Source: Thiomargarita sp.
GTDB taxonomy: Bacteria > Pseudomonadota > Gammaproteobacteria > Beggiatoales > Beggiatoaceae
Length of the DNA: 7,747 bases
Direction: 5' to 3'
Assembly: GCA_030618965.1 (NCBI GenBank)
Contig: JAUXCJ010000036.1
Coordinates: 1-7,747 of the forward strand
The position numbers and the translations under genes were made by a program. This document shows, piece after piece, positions 1 to 5,561 of the stretch (within the stretch, counting starts at the first letter, position 1; the number at the start of each line of letters is the position of its first letter). Below the pieces are notes generated by a model. It saw only the letters and a list, made by a program, of their open reading frames with translations. It did not search any database and was not told where the DNA came from.

Positions 1-392
1 AGTATGCTGTACACAATTATGAAGATAGATCTAGCAATGAAGTCATTTCATACGAGGCCTTATTCTTAGGTCATTTTCCATACGAAGCTCGTATATTGCG
101 TGAGGATGTACCAGTATCTGCCGATGAGGTTTTAGGACACTTTGGTGAGCGGATGAAAGGCTTGGATGATAAACAAGCCCAAGAGGAAGCTAAACGTTGT
201 ATGAGCTGTGGTATGTGTTTTGAATGTGATAACTGTGTTTTGTACTGTCCACAAACCGCAGTGAAGCGGACACCAAAAAAGGAATCCACAACTGGACGCT
301 ATGTTTATACTGACTATGACCTTTGTATTGGTTGCCATATTTGTGCGGATGTTTGTCCCACAGGCTATATTAATATGGGGTTAGGGGAGTAA
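1..392 (+). CDS. dsrL: DsrL, C-terminal part (iron-sulfur flavoprotein of reverse dissimilatory sulfite reduction), cut at the left window edge
   Basis: This is the last 129 codons of a gene that enters from the left edge; the frame is open from base 3 and no start lies inside the window. The visible protein has a Lys/Glu-rich segment, the sequence HFPYEARILREDVPV, and a ferredoxin-like tail. The tail has two cysteine groups. The first is coded at 198-248 (RCMSCGMCFECDNCVLYCP, six Cys) and the second at 324-356 (CIGCHICADVCP, a classical CxxCxxCxxxCP [4Fe-4S] motif). The ending CPTGYINMGLGE is what I recognise as DsrL. The family is a cytoplasmic FAD and Fe-S NAD(P)H oxidoreductase related to glutamate synthase small subunits that works with DsrAB during sulfur oxidation. 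The FAD and NAD(P)H domains lie outside the window. A TTG at 96 can look like a start but is internal. The identification is also supported by dsrJ following directly. Confidence 0.93.
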   Translation, partial: YAVHNYEDRSSNEVISYEALFLGHFPYEARILREDVPVSADEVLGHFGERMKGLDDKQAQEEAKRCMSCGMCFECDNCVLYCPQTAVKRTPKKESTTGRYVYTDYDLCIGCHICADVCPTGYINMGLGE

Positions 393-402
393 AAACTGGC
401 AG

Positions 403-433
403 TTGTCGTTTAACGATTATCGTTACACGACAA
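403..433. repeat. 31-bp imperfect palindrome between dsrL and dsrJ
   Basis: The arms are 403-417 and 419-433 around a single central T at 418, with 14 of 15 positions pairing; the mismatch is T410 against C426. The inner 15 nt (411-425, TAACGATTATCGTTA) is a perfect odd palindrome. No T-run follows, so it does not look like an intrinsic terminator. Its near-perfect twofold symmetry fits a protein-binding operator or an intercistronic mRNA hairpin that could change the dsrL to dsrJ ratio. The symmetry is seen directly; the function is inferred. Confidence 0.6.
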
Positions 434-465
434 GCAGGCTTTGAGTTAGGGATGCAAAATTTAAT

Positions 466-876
466 ATGAAAGTACGTTTAAAATTCAGCATTTTAGGAAA
501 TATTTGTCTCGGAGTGTTGTTGAGCTTAGCAGTCAGTGCAGCTGAGCCAAGTAGCAGTGTGACTATACCCGAACCGCCTAAGGCCAAACAAAACTTTTCA
601 GATACACAAGAATGTGTTGCACCCATTGATGAGATACGCCGTAATCATGGAGATTATCTGAAACATCATCGTGATCAGACGATGCATCATGGAATCCGTA
701 CCACACAACACAGTTTGGTCGCTTGCATTAACTGTCATGTGACAGCCGACAGCAAGGGTAATTATCCAAATATCAAAGAAGAAGGATCAAAACATTTTTG
801 TAATAGTTGCCACAACTACGCAGCTGTGAGCATTGATTGTTTCCAATGTCATGCCACGAAACCTGAAACACCGTAG
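466..876 (+). CDS. dsrJ: DsrJ, periplasmic triheme cytochrome c of the DsrMKJOP complex
   Basis: The protein has 136 residues. Residues 4-26 form a short basic and hydrophobic signal/anchor segment ending in SAAE; whether it is cleaved cannot be told from sequence. Three CxxCH c-heme sites are visible: C87-H91 (CINCH), C112-H116 (CNSCH) and C125-H129 (CFQCH). Outside these, Cys50 in the segment QECVAPIDEIRRNHGDYL corresponds to the cysteine proposed as an unusual His/Cys heme ligand in Allochromatium vinosum DsrJ. Met73 in the following His-rich stretch (HHRDQTMHHGIR) is a candidate for the heme with Met ligation. In the family DsrJ hands electrons across the periplasmic side of DsrMKJOP during oxidation of stored sulfur. 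The ATG at 466 is the only sensible start; the purine stretch AGGGA (448-452) is a weak and rather distant ribosome site. The gene is followed by a terminator-like hairpin rather than by dsrO, which is not the usual arrangement. Confidence 0.95.
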   Translation: MKVRLKFSILGNICLGVLLSLAVSAAEPSSSVTIPEPPKAKQNFSDTQECVAPIDEIRRNHGDYLKHHRDQTMHHGIRTTQHSLVACINCHVTADSKGNYPNIKEEGSKHFCNSCHNYAAVSIDCFQCHATKPETP

Positions 877-886
877 AATATTATTC

Positions 887-947
887 AAAAATGGTTTCGA
901 GAATAAAGTTTTTTTCACAAAACGTTAATCCTCGAAACCATTTTTTT
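887..947 (+). terminator. Terminator-like hairpin after dsrJ
   Basis: The arm 887-901 (ending ATGGTTTCGAG) pairs perfectly with 931-945 (CTCGAAACCAT plus T), giving a 15-bp stem. The right arm runs into seven T at 941-947. The loop (902-930) is 29 nt, longer than usual for an intrinsic terminator. The left arm begins with five A, so the reverse transcript also ends in U and the structure may work in both directions. It starts 10 bp after the dsrJ stop and would separate dsrJ from the downstream genes. Confidence 0.65.
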
Positions 948-952
948 ACCTC

Positions 953-1036
953 GTTCCCACTTGTAAAGTCATTGCTATTCAGAGAATATATTCGTCGAAT
1001 CTCTTAGAGTATAAGGTAAACCTTATACTCGGAATG
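953..1036. repeat. Dispersed palindromic repeat, degenerate copy A
   Basis: The stretch opens with CTCGTTCCCA (953-962), contains a perfect palindrome GAGTATAAGG/CCTTATACTC (1007-1016 with 1021-1030, loop TAAA), and closes with GGAATG (1031-1036). The same words occur in the same order at the right end of the window: CTCGTTCCCA at 7615-7624 and GAGTATAGGTAAACC at 7682-7696, one base shorter than 1007-1022 here. The CTCGTTCCCA...GGGAATGC type of palindrome is, to my knowledge, a common dispersed repeat in gammaproteobacterial genomes. Copy A has lost most of its first hairpin. Confidence 0.55.
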
Positions 1037-1073
1037 TAGTTTTTTGCTTGCACTTCTCTTCATTTATTTTTAA

Positions 1074-1079
1074 TATAAT
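1074..1079 (+). promoter_or_regulatory. Possible -10 box for the unknown gene
   Basis: TATAAT is an exact match to the sigma-70 -10 consensus and is placed between the repeat remnant and the next gene, implying a leader of about 105 nt. No good -35 box lies 16-18 bp upstream; TTGCAC (1048-1053) is 20 bp away. The region is AT-rich, so a chance match is quite possible. Confidence 0.3.
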
Positions 1080-1181
1080 AAGCGCACTGAACTATATATG
1101 TCATAATGTGCATCCTTATCACTAAGGTAAGGTTAAAGTTTACACTCTTAATTGTAGTTGTAAAATTCACGTTTATCGTAT

Positions 1182-1187
1182 GGAGAG
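1182..1187 (+). promoter_or_regulatory. Ribosome binding site that decides the start at 1192
   Basis: GGAGAG lies four bases before the ATG at 1192. The in-frame ATG at 1180 overlaps this site and has no purine-rich sequence of its own upstream, so translation most likely begins at 1192, not 1180. Confidence 0.65.
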
Positions 1188-1191
1188 ATTC

Positions 1192-2310
1192 ATGTCTATT
1201 GAAGCACAAGTCGAAGAATTTACACGACGGATGATTGATTATCATGGTTTTCAGGTGTTTGAAGATTTCGCTTGCCTGATTGAGGACAAAGAACCGTTTC
1301 CGTCCAATGAAGGAATTTTTTTATGGGTTTTTTCCCAAAAGCGGATGCGTATTGAAACGAAGGTTGAAAAATTCCATACCGCCACTCGGATTAGGAGAAT
1401 GGACGAAATGCTTAAAATTCCTGAAAAGGAATATAAGAAGATTTTTTCGTCGATTGTGAATTACTTGAAGTCCTTGAAGGCAATAGGTTTTGAGGAAATT
1501 GGTAAAGGTGTGAACCTGTTTGGTAAAGAAAAGGTGTATAACGTCCAGGCTGGTGTGAATTTTTTTGAGAACAATTTGGATGCCCTCAGAAAATTTGAGG
1601 AATTAACCATCAATAATCCGATTATCAAGTTTGTGGAAGCGCAGGGTTATTTTAAGCTGAAAAATAGGGATAGCTTACTCTGGGATAGTTATTTTGGTGG
1701 TAAGGCTCCAACGAAATCAACAACTAAGTCTCCAGCAACTGGGACTTCTAAAAAGACAAAGGTTGTTGCAACTAAGGCTAAGGCTAAAGCTAAAGCTAAG
1801 GCTAAAGCTACAGTTAAAAAACAGCCACGTCTTATTTCCACAGGCTCTCTTGCTGACAAGCTAAAACAAATTGCGGCAAGCCAGCCAGATTCATCTCTTG
1901 ATGGAGATGCTAGACAAAAGGCTTGGGTTAAGCATGTTGACGGTTTATATAAGCAGGTTAAAGCTTGGTTGTCTGATTCCGCGAAAAGTGGTCACATTTC
2001 TTTTAACGTCCAAAAAGTGACATTGTCTGAAGACAATTTAGGCAATTATGAAATGGATGCGCTGGAGTTGGATTTAGTCGGCGCTCATCAAATCATATTC
2101 CAACCTGTGGAAATGAATATTTTGGGTGCAGTTGGGCGCATTGATGTTTATCATCGTGGGTATAATCCTCATAAGGTTATGTTATTACTGCATGATGAGG
2201 GAAATAATAAATTCCATTGGGAGTTATGGAAAGGTCTCAAGAAAGAGGCACAACAACCCTTTAATAATGATACACTTGAAGCATTATTAAGTCAATGGAT
2301 TGAGTCTTAA
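1192..2310 (+). CDS. Unrecognised 372-aa two-domain protein with an Ala-Lys repeat linker, inserted between dsrJ and dsrO
   Basis: I do not recognise a named family. There is no signal peptide, no membrane segment and no cysteine group, so it is probably cytoplasmic. Residues 1-168 form one domain, charged and helical, with blocks such as GIFLWVFSQKRMRIETKVEKF and a second half containing YKKIFSSIVNYLKSLKAIGFEEIGKG broken by Gly and aromatic residues. Residues 171-213 are a Thr/Ser/Lys/Ala linker with a run of five Ala-Lys pairs (196-205), resembling histone H1-type tails. Residues 214-372 form a second alpha/beta domain including AWVKHVDGLYKQVKAWL, then VTLSEDNLGNYEMDALEL, then GAVGRIDVYHRG and a C-terminal FHWELWKG...LLSQWIES. 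I have the impression that this last domain occurs as a stand-alone small protein in other bacteria, but without a known function. The basic linker suggests nucleic-acid binding, which is inference only. Hairpins on both sides suggest a separate transcription unit inside the dsr cluster. Confidence 0.85.
   Translation: MSIEAQVEEFTRRMIDYHGFQVFEDFACLIEDKEPFPSNEGIFLWVFSQKRMRIETKVEKFHTATRIRRMDEMLKIPEKEYKKIFSSIVNYLKSLKAIGFEEIGKGVNLFGKEKVYNVQAGVNFFENNLDALRKFEELTINNPIIKFVEAQGYFKLKNRDSLLWDSYFGGKAPTKSTTKSPATGTSKKTKVVATKAKAKAKAKAKATVKKQPRLISTGSLADKLKQIAASQPDSSLDGDARQKAWVKHVDGLYKQVKAWLSDSAKSGHISFNVQKVTLSEDNLGNYEMDALELDLVGAHQIIFQPVEMNILGAVGRIDVYHRGYNPHKVMLLLHDEGNNKFHWELWKGLKKEAQQPFNNDTLEALLSQWIES
1771..1812 (+). 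repeat. Hexanucleotide tandem repeat coding for Ala-Lys pairs
   Basis: Five consecutive GCTAAR units (1777-1806) are flanked by the related ACTAAG (1771-1776) and GCTACA (1807-1812). Each unit codes for Ala-Lys, residues 196-205 of the unknown protein. Because the unit is six bases, slippage would change linker length without breaking the frame. Confidence 0.85.
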
Positions 2311-2341
2311 ATTTCCATTGCTATTAGTTATGTGTATGAAT

Positions 2342-2380
2342 AAACCTGCGGGGTTTTAGTCGTCACTCCGTAGGTTTGTT
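2342..2380 (+). terminator. Weak terminator-like hairpin after the unknown gene
   Basis: AAACCTGCGG (2342-2351) pairs with CCGTAGGTTT (2368-2377) with a single G-T wobble and a 16-nt loop. The following TTTGTTGT is a poor T-tract, so termination may be partial. It lies 31 bp after the stop of the unknown gene and 58 bp before the chosen dsrO start. Confidence 0.5.
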
Positions 2381-2437
2381 GTATTGAAGGAGATCGCGTT
2401 TAAGAATAATCGGTCTTTTGGAGAGATTAAAGAAATT

Positions 2438-3181
2438 ATGAACGAAGAAACTTCGCCTAGCCATGATCGGCGTGATTTTCTAAAAACGACTGCTGTTGTA
2501 GCAGGTTTAACGGTCGCGCCGGGTATGTTGCTCTATGGTATTTCTGAGGCTAAACAGGATGATGAAGCGGTCAGTTCAAAAGTACGTTGGGGAATGTTGA
2601 TTGATACCAGTAAATGTGCTGATGGCTGCGATGCCTGTGTTACTGCTTGTGTTACTGAGCATGGATTAACTGAAGAATCGACGCCGGAAACTAAGGCACA
2701 ATGGATACGCAAAGTGGGTTTACGTGATAAGCAAACAGGCAAGGTACATTCTTTACCTATGTTGTGCCAGCATTGTGAATCTCCTCCTTGTGTAGATGTT
2801 TGTCCCACTGGGGCTTCTTTTAAGCGTGCTGATGGTATCGTTTTAGTAGATAAGCATATTTGTATTGGTTGTCGTTACTGTATGATGGCTTGTCCTTATA
2901 AAGCTCGCTCTTTTATTCACGAAACCTTAGAAAATCAGAAACCGTATTCTCCTCGTGGTAAAGGTACTGTGGAAAGCTGTACTATGTGTGTACATAGGGT
3001 TGATGATGGCAAGCAACCTGCTTGTGTTGATGCTTGTAGTAAGGATGGTCATAAAGCTATGTTATTTGGGGATATGAATGACGCGAATAGTGATCTTTCT
3101 AAGAAGTTGAAAGAAGTTAATAGTAGCGTTTTGCGTCCTGATATGCGGTTGAATCCAGGGATACGTTATCAAGGACTTTAA
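2438..3181 (+). CDS. dsrO: DsrO, Tat-exported periplasmic ferredoxin-like subunit of DsrMKJOP
   Basis: The protein has 247 residues. A twin-arginine signal, DRRDFLKTTAVVAG with Arg11-Arg12, is followed by a hydrophobic stretch to about residue 36, so the protein is exported folded with its clusters. Four cysteine groups follow, 16 Cys in all: C60-C64-C67-C71, C110-C113-C118-C122, C142-C145-C148-C152, and C181-C184-C196-C200. This is the NrfC/DmsB-like layout, with an extra residue between the first two Cys of group one. In the family DsrO passes electrons between the periplasmic cytochrome DsrJ and the membrane protein DsrP. I chose ATG 2438 because it gives a normal Tat signal length and GGAGAG (2420-2425) lies upstream, although 12 bp away; a TTG at 2384 in the same frame has no ribosome site. 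A weak promoter-like pair, TTGAAG (2384-2389) and AATAAT (2405-2410), has a short 15-bp spacer. dsrP starts 3 bp after the stop, so O and P are surely cotranscribed. Confidence 0.95.
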   Translation: MNEETSPSHDRRDFLKTTAVVAGLTVAPGMLLYGISEAKQDDEAVSSKVRWGMLIDTSKCADGCDACVTACVTEHGLTEESTPETKAQWIRKVGLRDKQTGKVHSLPMLCQHCESPPCVDVCPTGASFKRADGIVLVDKHICIGCRYCMMACPYKARSFIHETLENQKPYSPRGKGTVESCTMCVHRVDDGKQPACVDACSKDGHKAMLFGDMNDANSDLSKKLKEVNSSVLRPDMRLNPGIRYQGL

Positions 3182-3184
3182 GTT

Positions 3185-4390
3185 ATGAAAAAAAATATTT
3201 CTTACCGAATAATTGAGGGTAAACACCCCATTTTTTTTGGAATGTTGGGCTTATCAACATTTTTAATCTTAATGGGCTTGTATGCTGCCTATAATATGGA
3301 GCATCAAGGTCATGTTATAACGGGTATGACCAATCAGATTGTGTGGGGAATGCCACATGTTTTTGCTATTTTCTTGATTGTAGCTGCATCTGGGGTACTT
3401 AATGTAGCATCTGTCAGTTCCGTTTTTCGCAAAAGTTTTTATCATCCCCTTGCACGTTTATCTGCTTTACTTGCGATTACTTTGCTTATTGGGGGCTTAA
3501 CTGTTTTAGTTTTGGATTTAGGTCATCCAGATCGTCTGATTGTTGCTATGACCTATTATAATTTTAAATCCATTTTTAGTTGGAACATTATCTTATATAA
3601 TGGATTCATAGTAATATGTGTTATATATCTATGGATTATGATGGAACGACGTATGCAGGGCAGCAAACCAACAATGGGTTTGTTAGCATTTTTATGGCGT
3701 TTAGTATTAACAACAGGTACTGGTTCTATTTTTGGTTTTTTGATGGCGCGGGAAGCTTATGATACGGCTATTTTACCGCCTTTGTTTATTGCTCTATCTT
3801 TAGTTTTGGGATTGGCGGTTTTTTTACTTTTATTAATGTTTTTTTCTCATGCTTTAGGTGAGCGCATTTTACAAAGACCTAAAATATTATTAGGTGTTCT
3901 TATTGGTGCGGTATTTTATTTTGTGCTGGCTTATCATTTAACTCACCTATATATTACTGGTCGTCATGGGGTTGAATACTTTATTTTAGCGGATAGCGGT
4001 GTTTATACTGCACTTTTTTGGGGCGGTTATATGTTTTTAGGAACGATATTGCCGTTGCTGCTGCTTTACCATGAAAGATTCACTCATAGCCGCGTTAGCA
4101 TTGGATTTGCTTGTTTTTTAAGTATTTTAGGTGGATTTTCCTTATTATATGTGATTATTATTGGTGGGCAGGCTTATCCCTTAGATATTTTTCCCGGGAT
4201 GGAAGTGATTTCTTCTAGCTTTTTTGATGGAGCTAGTAAACATCCTTATACACCTACTGGTTGGGAGTTTATGTTAGGTATGGGTGGTATTGCTATATCA
4301 TTGGTATTAACATTAGTGGCCATGAAAATCTTGCCATTTTTACCCGCTAATTTGACAGATAGTGATATTGATCCGGAAATGCTAGATTAA
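3185..4390 (+). CDS. dsrP: DsrP, NrfD-family integral membrane subunit of DsrMKJOP
   Basis: The 401-residue protein is very hydrophobic, and I count ten membrane helices, roughly at residues 14-37, 54-76, 87-112, 132-154, 166-188, 197-221, 234-257, 272-297, 304-329 and 362-388. Segments such as LVLDLGHPDR after helix 3 and FKSIFSWNIILYNGF at helix 4 are typical of the NrfD/PsrC-like quinone-interacting proteins. In the family DsrP exchanges electrons between the quinone pool and the periplasmic subunits DsrO and DsrJ. His residues near helices 2, 7 and 8 (for example in AYHLTHLY) could bind heme or quinone, but I cannot assign them. AAGGA (3171-3175), inside the end of dsrO, is a well-placed ribosome site. 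Length and helix number are normal. A strong terminator follows 28 bp after the stop. Confidence 0.94.
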   Translation: MKKNISYRIIEGKHPIFFGMLGLSTFLILMGLYAAYNMEHQGHVITGMTNQIVWGMPHVFAIFLIVAASGVLNVASVSSVFRKSFYHPLARLSALLAITLLIGGLTVLVLDLGHPDRLIVAMTYYNFKSIFSWNIILYNGFIVICVIYLWIMMERRMQGSKPTMGLLAFLWRLVLTTGTGSIFGFLMAREAYDTAILPPLFIALSLVLGLAVFLLLLMFFSHALGERILQRPKILLGVLIGAVFYFVLAYHLTHLYITGRHGVEYFILADSGVYTALFWGGYMFLGTILPLLLLYHERFTHSRVSIGFACFLSILGGFSLLYVIIIGGQAYPLDIFPGMEVISSSFFDGASKHPYTPTGWEFMLGMGGIAISLVLTLVAMKILPFLPANLTDSDIDPEMLD

Positions 4391-4418
4391 TTTATTGATT
4401 TGATTTGATTTTTATCTG

Positions 4419-4460
4419 AAAAAGCCAGTTTCTTGAAGAACAGAAACTGGCTTTTTTTTT
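4419..4460 (+). terminator. Strong intrinsic terminator after dsrP
   Basis: GCCAGTTTC (4424-4432) pairs perfectly with GAAACTGGC (4443-4451). The stem is extended by five A-T pairs, the loop is 10 nt, and nine T follow at 4452-4460. The T-run ends only 15 bp before the start codon of the next gene, so little room is left for a separate promoter. The A-tract on the left side allows it to act in the reverse direction as well. Confidence 0.9.
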
Positions 4461-4475
4461 ATTTTAGGATTCATC

Positions 4476-5486
4476 ATGTTAAAAACAAAATTCTACGAAG
4501 AACATCCTTTTGCACAATATGTTCGTATTTTAGGTAAAGGTAAAAACGGTAGTCGTCCCTTGACACAGGATGAGGCTTATGATGCCATGCGTATGATTAT
4601 GGCTGATGAGGTTGAGCCGGTGCAATTAGGGGCTTTTATGATGTTGATGCGTGTTAAAGAAGAAAGCCGTGAGGAATTGGCGGGATTTATTAGTGCAGCG
4701 CGGGATTCTTTTAAATTACCGAATAATGGGGTAAAGGTTGATTTAGATTGGTCTTCTTATGCGGGCAAGCGTCGTCATTTGCCTTGGTTTATTTTGTCTA
4801 CTTTGTTGTTGGCAGATAATGGCATTAAAGTTTTTATGCACGGTACTAGGGGACATACTAACGGACGGATTTATACGCAAGATGTGTTATCGTTTCTTGG
4901 TATTGAATCTGCTAAGTCTTTTGAGGAAGCTGGAGAACAGATTAAAGCAACCAATTTTAGTTATTTGCCACTCGAATTTCTTTGCCCTAAGTTGCATAAA
5001 ATCATCGAACTCCGTCCTCTGATGGGCTTGCGTTCTCCAGTTCATACTTTAGCTCGGATGTTAAATCCTTTTGATGCGCCTTATGTGATGCAAGGAATTT
5101 TTCACCCAGGTTATCGCCCAGTTCATCAAGAAGCCGCTTTGTTGCTTAATCAACCTCATTTGGCTGTAATAAAAGGTGAGGGGGGAGAAATTGAACGGAA
5201 TCCTGATATGGAATGTCTAGTGCAAAGTCTCCATAATGGGGCACTTTCTGATGAAGTTTGGCCGCCGTTATTTGAAAAACGGCATGTTAAGGAATCAGCG
5301 TTAGATCCTTTACGTTTATCGGCTTTGTGGCGCGGTGAGATTAAAGATGAATTTGCTGAGGGAGCGGTGGTAGGCACGGCGGCGATTGCTTTCAAATTAA
5401 TGGGGAAAGCGGAGAGTATTGATGAGGCGCAGCAAATGGCTCGCCAGATGTGGGAGGAAAGGTCTAAAGAAAAATATGTGCCTTGA
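4476..5486 (+). CDS. TrpD2/YbiB-like protein (anthranilate phosphoribosyltransferase fold, probably not TrpD)
   Basis: The 336-residue protein has the layout of the anthranilate phosphoribosyltransferase/nucleoside phosphorylase fold: a small helical N-terminal domain (about 10-85, including LTQDEAYDAMRMIMADEVEP) and a larger alpha/beta domain. The glycine-rich GTGGD loop of true TrpD is replaced by DWSSYAGKRRH (91-101). Other family landmarks are FMHGTRGHTNGR (120-131), LRPLMGLRSPVHTLARMLNP (179-198), QGIFHPGY (206-213) and IKGEGGEIERNP (232-243). Such proteins are usually annotated as glycosyl transferase family or YbiB; E. coli YbiB is a nucleic-acid-binding protein with no proven transferase activity. 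A catalytic role in tryptophan synthesis is therefore unlikely, and the real role next to dsr genes is unknown. AGGA (4466-4469) is six bases before the ATG. The gene follows a strong terminator and precedes the lipoprotein by 75 bp without a clear terminator, so the two may be cotranscribed. Confidence 0.85.
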   Translation: MLKTKFYEEHPFAQYVRILGKGKNGSRPLTQDEAYDAMRMIMADEVEPVQLGAFMMLMRVKEESREELAGFISAARDSFKLPNNGVKVDLDWSSYAGKRRHLPWFILSTLLLADNGIKVFMHGTRGHTNGRIYTQDVLSFLGIESAKSFEEAGEQIKATNFSYLPLEFLCPKLHKIIELRPLMGLRSPVHTLARMLNPFDAPYVMQGIFHPGYRPVHQEAALLLNQPHLAVIKGEGGEIERNPDMECLVQSLHNGALSDEVWPPLFEKRHVKESALDPLRLSALWRGEIKDEFAEGAVVGTAAIAFKLMGKAESIDEAQQMARQMWEERSKEKYVP

Positions 5487-5561
5487 AATAAATTTCAAAG
5501 CGAGTGATAATTTAGCTTAAGCAGTTTTTAAGTTTACTTTTTTTTGAAAAAAGGTTTAGGC

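Larger units (their letters stand above)
877..1191. other. 315-bp intergenic stretch between dsrJ and the unknown gene: hairpin, repeat remnant, possible leader
   Basis: There is no credible gene in this stretch. From left to right it holds a long-arm hairpin with a T-run (887-947), a CTCGTTCCCA repeat remnant with a perfect 10-bp stem palindrome (953-1036), a T-run at 1040-1045, an AT-rich part with a TATAAT (1074-1079), a small hairpin CCTTA/TAAGG (1114-1118 with 1123-1127), and the ribosome site of the next gene (1182-1187). The short reverse-strand reading frame over 1060-1245 is low-complexity AT sequence and is not supported. Confidence 0.7.

Noticed and set aside
452..469. Five-codon reading frame ATG...TGA overlapping the dsrJ start (possible leader peptide)
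   Set aside because: The overlap with the dsrJ ATG is suggestive of translational coupling, but so short a frame is expected by chance and nothing else supports it.
953..1036. CRISPR array or riboswitch in the repeat-rich gaps
   Set aside because: The repeats are single palindromic units without regular spacing or spacers, and no known riboswitch core could be recognised.
1180..1191. ATG at 1180 as start of the unknown gene
   Set aside because: The ATG overlaps the GGAGAG ribosome site of the ATG at 1192 and has no such site upstream; the shorter form is more likely.
2384..2437. TTG at 2384 as start of dsrO
   Set aside because: It would put the twin-arginine motif about 29 residues from the N-terminus and has no ribosome site. 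The good AAGGAG at 2387-2392 lies after that TTG and has no start codon at suitable distance.
4392..4415. Short GATTT tandem repeat after dsrP as a regulatory element
   Set aside because: Only three units in an AT-rich trailer; too short and simple to support a function.
4759..5022. Overlapping + strand reading frame inside the YbiB-like gene
   Set aside because: It lies fully inside a gene with strong family motifs, its Cys- and Leu-rich translation has no recognisable motif, and it has no ribosome site.
4476..5486. True anthranilate phosphoribosyltransferase (trpD)
   Set aside because: The glycine-rich GTGGD loop and associated phosphoribosyl pyrophosphate-binding residues are not present, and no other trp gene is nearby.
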